Assembly: GCA_019188255.1 (NCBI GenBank)
Contig: JAETXT010000005.1
Location: forward strand, 248,001-312,000
Direction of reading: 5' to 3'
From: Verticillium longisporum
Lineage: Eukaryota > Ascomycota > Sordariomycetes > Glomerellales > Plectosphaerellaceae
DNA length: 64,000 bases
Within the stretch, counting starts at the first letter, position 1, and each line of letters opens with the position of its first letter. Both the position numbers and the translations under genes were made by a program. Positions 34,717 through 47,800 of the stretch are shown one piece after another. The notes beneath the pieces were generated by a model, which saw nothing but the letters and a program-made list of their open reading frames with translations, did not search any database and was not told the DNA's origin.

Positions 34717-36285
34717 GGTGCTTCCTTCGATTAATTCGCCGAACAGGCTAATCAAGGTTCTTCAGGGTGTCCCCAAACTATCGAGGCACGAAACACCGGG
34801 CTGTTGTGGGAGTCGAGAAGCGCGGGTCACCCTTGTGTGGTCAAAAGGCGTGGACAAGAGGTCAAGGAAAAGCTTCTGATGGAGGGGTAAATGCTACTAG
34901 GTACGCTAGAGGGGCAGGTGGGGGCTAGAATGGGGGTGCCTGGTCTTGCTGGTGTATCAAAGGCGGTATCTCACTGGACCTGCAGATGACTAAGGCAAGT
35001 TCGACGCCGGCATGTCGCTTCCAGACACCCTGATGGCCCAACAATCTGTAACTCCACCCATATGATGTTGTCTTATTGCGACCGACCATACGAGCATCCT
35101 GTACTGGGAACAATGCAAGACGTGAAGCAGGGATGTCCGCCCGCTTAGCCGCCTGTTCGACCTGCCCCTCTTGGATATTGGTCGCGAATGGACGCTGTGC
35201 TTGTTGTTGCCTGCCGTATGGACGGCAGATATCTACTTGCGGACCGATCTTGCCCGTACAGCTCGAGGCCTTGAGGTATGTCAATGCCTGATCCAGGACA
35301 AAACTTTCTATACGTTAGAAAAGTCTAACGACGAAATTGAGGCATTTGCCCATCATGCAACTGGAGCATATATATAGAATGTGTGTAATCTCTTGGATGG
35401 GAAACACGTTGTTGACAGGACGAGTGATGGGCATCTTATTCAAGATGAGCAGACACATCTTTTGCTGCCGCTAGAGGCGATAGTTTGTGGCCAGACGCTA
35501 AAATTAAAGAGTCGAAAGGCTTGTTTGAACGTGGGTTCCAGCATGGCACGAACCCTTGGTGAGGTGTGTGCATCTAAAACTCAAAAACCAGAAGCCCCAA
35601 ACCATAAAAAGGGTTGACAGCAGGCGCTGGGCCTGAGTCGTGTCGCGGGACATCTGAGCTGAGGTTCTTGACTCGGGTCATCAGACGAACTACTTGGTCG
35701 CCGTCTGGGCCCCTATTTGTGCTTTGTGCTGGTCCGATGACATGTGATGAATCGGCGGCGATAGCGCGACGACACACCCACCTTTACGAAGTCATCGGGC
35801 ACACTCACGAGCTAAAAAGACGATGGAGGGGAAAGGGATGAAAAAAAAAAACTTGCATCCCACGATCAGTCAACTTTGGCTTCACATTCCAGGCTGGGAA
35901 GGATGGGGCAAATTTGAAGCAATGTGGATACTGGGCACACCAGCAAGCACCAGGACGAAACCGGAACCTGGACTCCATTCCTTCGGAATGGTTAGGAAGA
36001 TGGCCGTCTGCGGCTGTGACATCAAGCCTCTTTCTCGACCATGAGTCCGGCAGGAGAAGGCTATTCGTGGCGGTCGGGTGACCAATGATGCAACGTCGTA
36101 TGAGGTCCACGAAGGTCGTCATGGATAGGTATCTGAAGAGACAGTTCTGGACCTCGAACGGCTATGCTATCCCATCAAGGATTCTTGAAGTATTAAAAAG
36201 TGACGACGACAATGACAAGGGGCGCCGGGGGCCTGGGACGCAAGGGGCATGTTTTAGAAAAGAAAAAGGGGGGTTGTGGTATTAG

Positions 36286-36330
36286 TGATGATGACGGTGA
36301 CGGTGACGGTGGTGACGGTGGTGACGGGGA
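36286..36330 (+). repeat. GGTGAC/GACGGT minisatellite
   Basis: Irregular tandem GACGGT and GGTGAC hexamers spanning about 45 bp. Confidence 0.8.
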
Positions 36331-36861
36331 CAAGAGGCAAGGGCTCCTGACCTTTGAGTTGTCAACGTCAGCCTTGCCTCAGCCCCTCAGGCAGAACCTA
36401 AGGTACCTACCTACAGGGAGGTGCAGCTTCTAGTGTAGAAGCAGACGGGCAAGGACGCAGGACCATGGCTTCGGCGCACGCGCTCGTCCGGTGCTGATAG
36501 TGGGGGCTAACGGAGACGGTACTGCCACTAGCACGCCTAGCGCGAGTCCCCGGATTGGCGCCTTGCCTTATGCGAAATCTCCTGCAGCAACCGCGACGAC
36601 CGGTCCTGGCGCGGTGCACGCTGGGGTCCCCCTAAGCACCCAGGATTCAGCGGCAGTGACAGCGATGGCAGCAGTGGCGGCTTGGGCAATTGGCAGGTCG
36701 AACTTGCCGTCGGCTGAGCAAGCCCCGTCGTCGCTTCCCCGATGCGCGGGGACCAGCAATAACTTGCAGGAATCGGAAACGGGCGCTGTGCTGCTGGGGC
36801 GAGGAGGGACCGACCTAGACCTGGTAGACCGACCTAGACCTGGACCTGCCTAAACCCCGAT

Positions 36862-36972
36862 CAGTCTGAGTCTGAGCCTGAGCCAGAGCCAGAGCCTGAG
36901 CTTGCCTGCCTGCACTTGAGCCTGAGCTTGAGCCTGATCCTGATCCTGTTCATTGAGCCTTGAGCCTCGAAG
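36862..36972 (+). repeat. degenerate GAGCCT/GAGTCT hexamer tract
   Basis: About 110 bp of near-tandem (GAGYCT)n and CCTGAN repeats, directly upstream of the inferred start of the polyQ regulator. Confidence 0.8.
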
Positions 36973-36986
36973 CCTCGAGTATTCGT

Positions 36987-39900
36987 ATGCTAGCTGCCCC
37001 CAATTACCGTCGGTATCGGCTTTCCTCCATTTCCTCCTTCGGTTTTACCGCCGTCACTTTGAGATATTTCCCCTTAAATCCTCCATGGTCGTCCAAACGA
37101 GACAGCCCGTCACCCGCGACGACAAACCTGCGCCCAGTCACCTATCCTTCCTCCCCCGGCCCGACGACCGTCGCCAGCCGCCCGCTCTGGCCTACGCCCC
37201 CGTACTATCACTCGCCCTCGCAACGCATCGACGCGACAGAGCGGTTCTTGGAGGAGAGGCGCCATCCCTGTACCTGACGCACCGCGACACACATCAGCTG
37301 TTAGATACAACCAGCATTAACGCAACTTGGAGCCAAGGCGCAAACACTTGCCCACGCCACCGCGCAGGCGCAGGCGCTTTCGCAGGGTGGTAATAACGTC
37401 ACCCCGCGCGGCAAACCCCTTCCCCACGGCAAACCCCGCGACGCCAGCAGCTTTTCAACCCCAAAGTCCTCTTGGCAACCGACTGCGCTTCTTCGACGGC
37501 CACGAACACACCACGGGCGCCCCTGACGATGCCGACTGGCCGTCCAGTGAAGCGTCCCGCCGACGCCTTTGCTGGCGATGTCACAAACGTAGTCTTACGG
37601 TCGGGCATCGTCCCATCCAATGCTGCCGACCCCATCGTCCCATCCACAACGCATGACGCCACCGACCAAGCCGCAACCTCGCAGGGCAAGGTCAAGCTTC
37701 CTCGGGTCGAGAACCGACAGACGCAAGAAGACTTCTCCGCCCAGGTCAAGAACCGCTTAAACTCGTTCACAAGGACCGGCCAGGCTTGCGATCGCTGCAA
37801 GGTCCGCAAGATCAAATGCGACGCCCTCCCTGAAGGATGCTCCCACTGCCTCCAGCAAAGCATCGACTGCTACGTCACCGACCGGGTGTCTGGGCGCACC
37901 GAGCGCCGGGGCTATTTGCAGGATCTGGAGCGTGAGAAGAAAGACATGGCTGCTCACATCAAAAACCTCGAGTCTCTGTTGGCCGACAATGGCATTCAAG
38001 TTCAACCTTGGACTTGGTCGAAATACCCAACCATGAACGGCCCGCCTGGCGTGACGCTCAATCACATGGGCCAGGCTGTCGAGACGGAAGAGGTCAAGGG
38101 GCAATGGACTCAGATAAGGTCTGTATGGGTCAAGAACTACAAGGCCGAACCGGCCGTCATCACCACGAGGCCGAAGAATTCGGCACGCTCAGCTCTCGAG
38201 TCTCGGCCGGCAGACATCCACATCGGTGTCGGCCCCGACATTGCACCCATGAACGCCATCAAAGGGACCAAACTTACTATACTGGGAACGACAATTGACT
38301 TGACGTCGTTCAACGCACCTGATATGGACGAACCAGGTCCCGACGTAAGAGTCGCGCAACCCCTTTACAACAAGTCCATCCAAGCCTACTTGCAGTCAGC
38401 GATGAACATCAATCCCCCGCCGCATGTGAAGTTGCCTTCACGCGCGGAAGCTTTCGAACTATCACAGTGGTACTTTGTTTGTGTCTTTCCGTTCCTCCCC
38501 GTCTTACACAAACCGACGTATCTGGAAATGCTGGCCAAAATATACGACGATCCGAGTTTCCAGCCGACTGTGGCAGAACTGGTAATGGTACACATGGTCA
38601 TCGCTTCAATCTACTATCAGCAGTCTCTTCGCGCACCTCCAGGAGCCGTGGACTACAACGAGCTGTCCAATCGCCACTACCACTTCGCGCTGGGAAAGTT
38701 TTTCGACCTGGCGTCGTCACAGACCATGTCTGCCGTCCAAGCCATGGCCATGATTGCTGCTCATGGCCGCAGCTTCCCAAACCAGGTTGCGGTTTTGTTG
38801 TGGCCCACTATGCGTTTCTGCGGGCTGTTGACATGAACCTCCACCGGGCTGTCAAGCAGGAAGGAGAGACGACAAACCTAGACCTGGAGATTCGCAAGCG
38901 GACGTGGTGGACGATTCTTGCTGTTTGTGTCGCTCTAGCCGGACGACTAGGGCGACCCATGCCAATCACCGTCGACGAGTACGACATTGAGTTTCCTGAG
39001 CCTGTAGCGGATGAGCTGCTCACCCCGGATGGACTGCTTGCTAGCTCTAGCACTTCGCAGTGCGAATTTCATCCTGGACTCGCTGGGTTCCGCATCATTC
39101 CTCTGCTGATCGAGATGTACACCAACATCTACAGCGTCAAGCGCGATCCTACCACCTATGTCGATGTTGTCGATACCCTCGAGGAGAAGCTTCGTATGTG
39201 GAAAGAAGACCACCCACCCTCGCTGCGACTAGACCTTCCCACAAATGATCCCCAAGATGGCCAGCAGCACATGTATCAGCTCTATGTTGAGATGATGGAG
39301 CTTGAGCTTCGCCTTGCACTTCGCAGCCCCTCGGTGGCCATGACGACTGATCGCAAGATTTTGGCCGAGAATTCACACATATGCGAGGAGACAGCTGCCC
39401 GCATGCTAGAGCATGCCAAGGCCCTTCACAAACTCAAGTGTCTCGATGTGACGTGGTACCAGATTGCCATTTTCGCAGCAGCCATGTTCACAACGCTCGT
39501 GGCGCACTGGGAAAGGCGCTTTGACCCGAATGAGCAGAGCTCGACACTGCGGCGCGACATGACAGATTGGTTGAGCATTATTCACTCTATTGCTGTTTCT
39601 CTTGGTATGTCTCCGCTCCCAGGTCATTAAGATATGATGCTAACGTACCAGGTTCGGGTGAACACATCTACAAACAACTCAGTGCAAAGGTCGACTCGAC
39701 TTTGCGCTGGATTGATCACGACCGGCAGCAACAACAGCAGCAACAACAGCAGCAACAACAACAGCAACAGCAGCAGCAGCAGCATCGACAAAGACAACAG
39801 CAGGAGGAGGCGAATGCTCATCTCCAATCTCAACTGGCTGCAATGCCAGAAATCAAACAGGAAATTGTAGACGGTTCTTTCCCCGCGTCATCCGGCCCTC

Positions 39901-40415
39901 AGTCAGTGCTGCCCACACAGAGTGTGCCGTCCATGGCGAAGGCCTACTACGATGACGCGAACCACAACGGCGGCACAGCATATTCCCAGCTCGCGTATAC
40001 GGAACCGACAACGCAAGCAGGAATGTTGTCGTCGTACGACAGCAGCTACCTGTATCCCGCCTCTACACAAGAAAGTGCTACTTCCATCATGAATAATGGC
40101 ATATCCACGGCGAATCACAATCCTCTAGTAGCTTTCGCATCGCAGGCGACGCAACAAGTGATCCAACCCGAGTCCCCGGCCGTGGACCAGTACCTTTGGC
40201 GTCACGTAACAGCGCCAACTGCGCAAGGCACCAACTGGGGCGACTGGGCAGCAGCCATGTCTGCCAGCCAGGAACGATACGGCGCGAACGCGCTCCTCAA
40301 TATGGGAACCGTACCCCGCGAGACGCATGTGCCAGCCGACATGGTCAGCATGACCGCCGCGTCAGCAGGACAGTGGCCGACGCTTCTATGGAACGACAAC
40401 CAGTCAGAGCATTGA
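36987..40415 (+). CDS. Zn2Cys6 transcription factor with polyglutamine tract; two apparent one-base deletions
   Basis: Nuclear binuclear-cluster regulator. Exons are 36987-37269, 37315-39604 and 39652-40415. The total is 3337 nt and becomes divisible by three (1112 residues) only if one base is added near 37484 and another near 38782, exactly where the coding frame jumps. The zinc cluster is near residues 253-281 (ACDRCKVRKIKC, then GCSHC and C), followed by a coiled-coil linker (YLQDLEREKKDMAAHIKNLESLL). The fungal_trans middle homology region runs from about SQWYFVCVFPFLPVLHKP to RKRTWWTILAVC. A run of 19 Gln is encoded at 39726-39782, and the C-terminus is Gln/Ser/Ala-rich and activation-like. 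The start ATG is tentative. Confidence 0.85.
39726..39782 (+). repeat. CAG/CAA repeat encoding 19 glutamines
   Basis: A mixed CAG and CAA run inside the third exon of the regulator. The interruption by CAA is expected to slow slippage. Confidence 0.95.
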
Positions 40416-41240
40416 CGCGAGCGTGTGAATTCAAGGGCAATGACTGGAAGACCTTGCTTGATTCACAATCATCATTGAGTTTGGTACGGAGTTTATGAAA
40501 AGGCTGGATAGAGACACTGGCGTTTGGCATCTGTTCCTGCAGTCACTTGTCTGGGGTAGCGGACATGACACGGCGTCGTTGATGGGGATGGCGTTCACCG
40601 GAGACGGGCGGCTCCCGCGGTCGGGCTATGTAATATGACACTTTGGCTGGCGGGGTAACGTGGAAGGGCCTGAGATACCCAACGAATTGATTGACTTGAC
40701 GATGAGCGTCTTTGATGCAAGCATCATAGACCCTGCCTGTGCCTTGTCTGTTGTCGTGCCACGGCTAGAGGGGAAGGGGCTGCGTTGTGGTCAGGGTGCC
40801 AGCACTTGCATGTCAGCGGCTTGTCCGGTAATGCATCTTCTCGGGCCTCCCGGCGCAGGACAAATTCCAAAGACCGAGTTCTAGGGTCTATACTAATTCT
40901 AGGCAGAACTGAGGACGCGCATGGAAGCCGAAGGTAGGGTGCGGGTACGTTAATTGAACTTTATTATACTATCGCGAGTCGTGACCCTTGCTCTGAGCAG
41001 AGCCCCCCTCTCGACTTTGCCCCAGCGCGACGTCGCGGCCGGGCCGGCACGGACGGCTTCATCTCGCGGCAGAGAAATAATAAGATCATATATATCGTGA
41101 AGCCGGGGACCTGAGGGCATTGTTTTCTGATCATCGTCCCATCACACGTCGCCGTCTTTTCCTTCACGATCTGCATCCTTCGTTTCAAAAGTTCAGGCAC
41201 CTGCACAGACTTGTATCACCAGCATTGACAGCAATACAAG
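40416..41240. other. intergenic
   Basis: No gene is supported. It contains the promoter of the secreted hydrolase; the 200 bases before its ATG are AT-richer (TATATATCG near 41089). Confidence 0.45.
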
Positions 41241-42119
41241 ATGATTTTCTCTTCGCTCATTGCTTCGGTAGCCGTGCTCGGCAGTGGCGTCAACAGCTTT
41301 GCCATCCGCCAGAACTCGCCTGATTGGACGACGCTGCCGCCGACGCCGGAGCTGCCGGCGCCCATCAGCACGGCGACGACGCTGGTCAACGGCGTCCAGC
41401 TCTGGATGCAAAAGTACAACGAGAAGGCCAACGCGATCCCCATTGTGATGGACCACGGCGGTCTGGGCTACTCGGCGTACTTTGGGTCCGTCATCTCACG
41501 GCTCGTCGCCGACGGCTACTACGTCATCGCCGTCGACCGCCGCGGCCACGGCCGCTCGACGTTCAACGCCGGCGACGTCTTCACCTTTGACCAGATGGCT
41601 GTGGACATCCACGACCAGCTCGCGCACGCCGGCGTTCCGCAGTACGACGTCGTCGGCTGGTCGGACGGCGCCATGACGACGCTCGCGGCGCTCATCAACC
41701 CCGTCACGGCGGCGCCCATCCGCAAGGCGTTTGTCTTTGGCGGCGCCGCCAACCCCGAGGGCACCAACGCCACGTTCAGCGACACGGCCATCTTTGCCGA
41801 GTTTGTGGCGCGCTGCCGCACCGAGTACGCGACGCTGCAGCCCGGCGCCAACTTTACGTCCTTTGCCACAAAGGTCGGCACCATGGAGGCCACGCTGCCG
41901 CAGTTCACCGACAAGCAGCTCGGCACCATTGACGGGCGCCGCGTCATCATTGTCGGCTCCGAGCACGAGGAGGCCATCAACCTCGACACGCCGGCCAAGC
42001 TGCACAAGGCCATCAAGGGCAGCAAGCTGCAGATCCTCAAGGGCGTCAGCCACTTTGCGCCCATGCAGGACCCTGTGCAGTTCACCAAGGCTGTGGAGGA
42101 CTTCCTTTGCAAGGCGTAG
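41241..42119 (+). CDS. secreted alpha/beta-hydrolase
   Basis: A single-exon 292-residue enzyme. A signal peptide covers about residues 1-19. An alpha/beta-hydrolase fold follows, with the oxyanion-region DHGGLGYSAYF, the strand-turn VIAVDRRGHGRST, the nucleophile elbow GWSDG (Ser141), a Glu/Asp-bearing strand VIIVGSEHEEAINLD and the catalytic His in GVSHFAPMQDP (His271). The closest general class is the bacterial-type RsbQ/haloperoxidase-like esterases. The substrate is unknown. Codon use is strongly GC-biased. Confidence 0.9.
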   Translation: MIFSSLIASVAVLGSGVNSFAIRQNSPDWTTLPPTPELPAPISTATTLVNGVQLWMQKYNEKANAIPIVMDHGGLGYSAYFGSVISRLVADGYYVIAVDRRGHGRSTFNAGDVFTFDQMAVDIHDQLAHAGVPQYDVVGWSDGAMTTLAALINPVTAAPIRKAFVFGGAANPEGTNATFSDTAIFAEFVARCRTEYATLQPGANFTSFATKVGTMEATLPQFTDKQLGTIDGRRVIIVGSEHEEAINLDTPAKLHKAIKGSKLQILKGVSHFAPMQDPVQFTKAVEDFLCKA

Positions 42120-42634
42120 ATGGGTGAGGCAGTCGTGGGGGCGCATTGGTGATGGTGATGATTGTGTTGCATGCATATGGGACTGGAGCGTCATTGATAG
42201 ATCTAAATTTTTTGCATAGAAAAGGCGCCTAGCAGATTGGCGAGAGCATGATGACCATATTTTCTCTCGACTGCACCTTCTCTCGGCTTCGTCGTTTAGA
42301 TGACGTGGGGAAAGTGACATGCAGCTCAAGTGCAGCTTCCGCACCTGAACTGCTTGAGGTAAGAATATTGCTGCCGTGTGGCAAGAATATTGCTGCCATG
42401 TGGCAAGAATATTGCTGCCCTGCGGCAAGAGTAGCCCATACCACGATGGCGGTTCTTCTGAATACCTACTACCTACCTAGGTACCTATCTTCTGGCGAGC
42501 CTTTTCACAATCGACAACAACTCACAAACCGCAACAACATATGATTGACGTCCAACAGCATCCACGCCGCTTCCTTAAACAGATCATCAGCTTTGAACAC
42601 CATAGTGAATACCATACTTTCTCACCCTCTCGAT
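42120..42634. other. intergenic with short tandem repeat
   Basis: Holds the 22-bp repeat at 42361-42426 and a CTACTACCTACCTAGGTACC tract ending near 42486. No gene is seen. Confidence 0.5.
42361..42426 (+). repeat. three tandem copies of a 22-bp unit
   Basis: Units at 42361-42382, 42383-42404 and 42405-42426 each begin AAGAATATTGCTGCC and end in a GTGGC or GCGGC variant. Only one or two substitutions separate the copies. Confidence 0.95.
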
Positions 42635-43615
42635 ATGGCGACCGACACGTTTCACCTCTTCCGTCGTCTCCCCATTGAACTCCGAAAGACCATCTAGGAG
42701 TTTGCCATTCGGCCCCTGAATCAAAACTTGGTTCACTTCTTTACCCTCTCGGACGAACATGATAAGGAGGAATCGGATTTTCATGGCTACGAGTTCAACG
42801 AGGACAAAACTGCTTGCCTCTACGCCCCGATGGAGCCATATGAACTTGACGCCACTGGCATGCACCATATCGAGCTCTCTTGGCTCGACAACAATGACTC
42901 GTTCTATATGCACGACAGTGGCGTCCTGACGGCAAGTCGAGAGTCGCGCCATACCATGATCAGGTATCTCCGACGAGTTCGCGCGAACCAAAGATACGCA
43001 CCTGGCAGCCTCCTGTTCTTCACTTTCCGAGAGCCGTCGTCGTCTGGCGAGACCTCTTCTCTTCGTCAGTCTTTTGTCGAATTCGACGCCAACGACTTCA
43101 TAGTTCTCCGCTCACAAAACCAACTTCCGCATGGGACCTGGTTCAACGCCGTTCAGTACCTGATGGATACAAGGCCTTACATCGGCCAGGGGTCAACCAT
43201 TGGCATTGCCATGGATCCTGCCAACTACCCTGCCTTTTACGACACCTCCAACGGCGCCCCTATTACGTGTCTTACCCATATCTTGTCCGACATCATTGAC
43301 GAGTGTCGCGAAGTCTTCGACGAGCTTGACGCCTCGCTCACGATTGCGCTGATTGACAGCCGCCTCGAGATCGAGCTGGAGGACGAGGACCTGGAGGATA
43401 GGTGTGTGGAGTCGCGCGACAAGAACATCATGTTGCTCGATTTGCTCGGATTTCCCAGTGATGTCGCGCCCCCGTGGAGTTTCTGCGACCCAAACATGCT
43501 GTTCGTCTTCGATGCCTACTCGAATATGATACGCTACTTGGTGGAACTAATCGAGGTGGATGAGATGGATAACTGCGAAGTGATTCTCATGGGCACCATA
43601 CGAAAGACACTGTAG
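42635..43615 (+). pseudogene. 2EXR-domain protein gene with an in-frame TAG
   Basis: From the ATG at 42635 the frame reads MATDTFHLFRRLPIELRKTI, a TAG at 42695-42697 (codon 21), then EFAIRPLNQN and an open frame to 43615 (327 codons overall). The motif F-x-F-RLP-ELR-x-x-IW that opens fungal 2EXR proteins places a tryptophan exactly at the stop, so a TGG-to-TAG change is the simplest reading. The remainder (GVLTASRESRHTMIRYLRRV, then LSDIIDECREVFDELD) matches the usual course of the family. 2EXR function is unknown. Either the gene is inactive, a downstream start is used, or the base call is wrong. Confidence 0.75.
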
Positions 43616-44852
43616 ACTGGTCGTCACCATCCATAGAGCACCGGCCGGAGCGCCGGCTAATACCGTATTGACCGCCCGCGGGTGGTGCATGTTATCATCC
43701 CGCTATAGCCCACGGCTAAATGCGCGCAGTCCATCTCCACATGCAACCTTTCCCCCGCATTGCGACTTTGTTGGCCCGCAGATCGTCAGTCCATCTCCAA
43801 CCAGGCTGTCGTTGGGCCCGAACCAGACTTGGAGAAACCTGGACAAAGCTGTTCAGACGACCAGACGATACTACCCCGTTGTGGGGATTGCATTGTAAAG
43901 GCTGAAACATCCAATGTACCCTGCCATGCTCCTGGTATGATCTCAATTGCTTTGAACGTGTCATTTCAAGTTGACAAGCAAGGCGATTGCGCAACATCAA
44001 CCGAAGCACTTCGTCGTCGAATGCCGGCCGGAGGACCCAAGATGACTCCAGACCCAACGCCACGGCTGCCGAAGCCCCAACATCGGTTTCTTGCCAAGCC
44101 CGTGCCGGTACTTCTCCGCCACAGCCGATTTCCGATCTTCCCCATGCGGGGAAAAACCAACGAACAAGACGTCAGGCCACAGCTACAGTGACACAGCAAA
44201 CCCGGCGCCAACCTCCCCTTGTCTCCCCCCCCAGACAGGCCTCATTTTTACCGAGCCCTGCAAAGCCTTGTCCCTACCCCTCGCTACCCTCGGCCAAGAA
44301 CTCAGTCTTTGGTTCCCAGACGCCATTTAACCGTCCATCCGGCTAGAGTGATCGTCCTCTAGCCTTGCAGCCCCAATGACGACGTTGTGCCTGAAAGGCC
44401 AGTGCTTGCCTTTATTGGTTCTGTAGGAGGACTGGAGGCTGGTGTTGTTCTCGGAGCCCGCTCTGGCGCCGTGAAAATGGAAAGAAGCCAACCCTTGGCA
44501 GGCAACGATGCGACGCTGCTATGCCTGGTCATCTATTCTGCCTCATTGTGGATGGCCTGCTCCGCTCCGAAAGAAAGGAACAGACTGGTCAATGGAGGGA
44601 CGTGGCCTGCTACGGACGTGGTACTGCGGCGTCCTGCGTCCTGAGCTTCGGCCCTGGTTCCTGGGTGCTTGTGCAATGGTTGACGCACTCATATAAGTAG
44701 ACGTGACGCTCCTCGCCTCTATTTGTCCTACTGGCTCACCACGAGTGACAAAACCGCCGATCAGGGTCTCCCATCGCAAGTCAGGAGGCGCGTTCTCATC
44801 AATCATCACCTGGAGCACCAACCAAAGCTGAGCCAACAGGCTACAGACCGCC
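43616..44852. promoter_or_regulatory. intergenic, GH115 upstream region
   Basis: 1.2 kb without a supported gene. Short pyrimidine-rich tracts occur before the GH115 start. Confidence 0.45.
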
Positions 44853-47800
44853 ATGGCCGTCTCCAGCGTCAAGTCATGGTCGATCGCGGCACTTACGAGC
44901 CTATTGCCGCTGGTCTCTGCTCTCGGCCAGTCGCCCATCGTCGCCTTTGAGAGCGCTGAGGGGAGCTTCCAGATTGCCGGTGGTGACGTGGGAACCGGTC
45001 AGATCCGTGTGTCCGCCAATGAATACTGGGGCGTCATCCGTGCTGCCGGTGACCTTGCGGCTGACTTTGGCCGCGTGACGGGAACGAACTACACGTTGAG
45101 CAACGGCGAGAGCGGAGCCCAACCTGCGACTTATACTTTTGCTCCTGTCGACGTCACAAACAACACTCACGTAGGTGGACCGTGAAATTCTTCTTCCTAG
45201 AAACTCGTGTCTGACGGCTCTTTAGTTCAGCACGACAGCTGAGGAGTCGCTTTCGGGCCCCGAATACTCCGACCCTGATGCAGGCAGCACTGCCATCATT
45301 GCCGGCACCATCGGCCACTCGGAGATTATCGATCAGCTCATCGAGTCTGGCCTCATTGACGTCGGTGAGGTCGAGGGCGAGTGGGAAGCGTTCGTCAGCC
45401 AGCTCGTTGAGAACCCTATCGAGGGCGTCGCCCAGGCTCTGGTCATCGCTGGCAGCGACCCTCGCGGCACTATTTACGGCATTTACGACGTCAGCGAGCA
45501 AATCGGCGTCAGCCCATGGTACTTCTGGGCCGATGTCCCTACCCGCCAGCGGGAGAACATCTATGCTCTGTCCGAGCGCAAGGTCCAGAAGACGCCGTCC
45601 GTCAAGTATCGCGGGTTCTTCCTCAACGACGAACAGCCCGGACTGTCCAGCTGGGTTGGGTAAGTTCGCCTTTACCAACTGTAGAAATTGAAGCCCTTCC
45701 CCATACTGATCTGATGCAGCACGCAATGGAACGACACCTGGAACGATGCGGCGCCGTACAACCGCCACTTTTACGCGCTTATCGGCGAGGTTCTGCTCCG
45801 GCTGCGGGCAAACTACCTCTGGCCCACGCTCTGGGGCAGCATGGTGTACATTGACGATCCCTACAACCAGCCTCTGCTTGATGCCTTTGAGATTGTCCTC
45901 GGAGGCTCCCACACGGAGCCCATGATGCGGGCGCAGAACGAGTTCCGCACCTTCTACGAGGGCCCGTGGCAGTACGCCGAAAACAACGAGACGATTGATG
46001 AGTACTTCCGCTACGGTGTCGAGCGTGCCAAGCCTTATGCGCGCAACAGCGTCTGGACCATGGCGATGCGCGGCACAGGCGACACGGCCATCGAGGGCAA
46101 CCTCGGCATCGACGCCATCGTGAGCATGCTCGAGACGCTTGTCGACAACCAGCGGTCGATCATCGAAGAAGGGCTCGAGATCGAGTCGGCGGCCGAGGTT
46201 GACTCGCTCTGGTGCCTTTACAAGGAGGTCCAATCGTATCAGGAGAGGGGACTCGTCGTACCAGAGGACATCACGCTCCTGTGGGCCGACGACAACTGGG
46301 GTAACGTGCGCAGGCTGCCGCTCGCCAACGAGACGGACCGATCCGGTGGTGCTGGTGTGTACTACCACTTTGACTATGTCGGGGACCCGCGCAACTACAA
46401 GTGGATCAACACGATCCAGCTCGAGAAGACGGCCTCGCAGATGTACCTGTCGTACGCGCGGCACGCGCGCAAGATCTGGATCGTCAACGTCGGCGACCTC
46501 AAGCCCAAGGAGATCCCCATCAGCCACTTCTTCGATATTGCCTACGACATTGACCGCTGGGGCGCCGACGGCACGACCGACTGGGTCCGGGCCTGGGTCG
46601 AGCGCGACTTTGGCGGCACACACACGAACGCCATCACGGACATTTTGACACGCTACGGCATGTACGCGGCGCGCCGCAAGTACGAGCTCCTCGAGCCGCA
46701 GGTCTACTCGGTCATCAACTACCACGAGGCCGAGGCCGTGCTGGAGCAGTGGGCGGCCCTGCGCGAGGACACGCAGGCCGTCTACGACGAGCTCGACGAG
46801 GCGTACCAGCCCGCCTTTTTCCAGATGCTGCTGCACCCGTGCTCGGCGCCGAGATTGTGTACAAGATCCAGATCAACGGCGCCAAGAACCAGCTCTACGC
46901 CGGACAGAAGCGCAACTCGGCCAACGATGTCATTCGCGAGTCGGTCGCTCTGATGTACGACGACTCGAACCTGACGCAGCGCTGGAACGAAGTGCTCGAC
47001 GGCAAGTGGGCACACATGCTTGACCGTACGTATTCCCGTGTTTTTCCCTCTTCTGTTCTCGTTTGGCTATGAATGATGGACCGATGACTGACCAATGCAG
47101 AAACCCATCTGGGCTACGATGGCTACTGGCAGCAGCCCATGAGGAACACGCTGCCAGACCTGCGCTACGTCCAGGACGTGTTCCCGTCGCTCGGCGGCCA
47201 GTACGGCATTGGTGTCGAAGGCTCGAACGCCAGCATCCAGGGCGACTCCAAGTGGCACGCGCTGTCGTCGAGCGGCCTCGAGATGCTGCCGCTGAGTCCC
47301 TGGGGCGCCGCGTCGCGGTACATTGACGTCTTCAGCCGTGGCCCCAAGCACTGCAACTGGCAGGCCTCACCGTGGGAGCCGTACGTGCAGCTGTCGCAGT
47401 ACAACGGCACCGTTGGCGGCGACAACGGCACGGACACGCGCATCTACATGACGATTGACTGGGCCAACGCTCCGGCGGCGCCCAACCGCACCGAAGTTTT
47501 CATCAACATCACCAGCGACTGCCGAGGCTTTGAGCGGTACGCGGGTGCCGAGCCCCGTCTCACGGCGATTGTGGAGAGCGTGTCTGTTCCGGACAATTTT
47601 ACCGAGGGGTTCGTCGAGGCTGACGGTCACGTTGCCATTGAGGCGTCTCACTACCAGAGCATCCTCGAGGGCACAAGCGGATCGTCGTCATCGTCACCGT
47701 CGAACAGCACGGGTTCCAACTCGACGAGCGTCAGCAGGCGCCAAGACAGCAACGGGACGGCGCCAGAGTACCACACGCTCCGGAACTACGGGCGCACGCT

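Larger units (their letters stand above)
34717..36986. other. intergenic, 2.3 kb
   Basis: No gene is supported. It contains microsatellite-like tracts (listed separately), a nine-A run at 35842-35850 and a TACCTACCTAC motif near 36404. Confidence 0.5.

Noticed and set aside
45154..46836. 560-codon open frame antisense to the GH115 gene
   Set aside because: It mirrors GC-rich codon use of the sense gene, has no recognisable domain, and the sense frame carries clear GH115 motifs.
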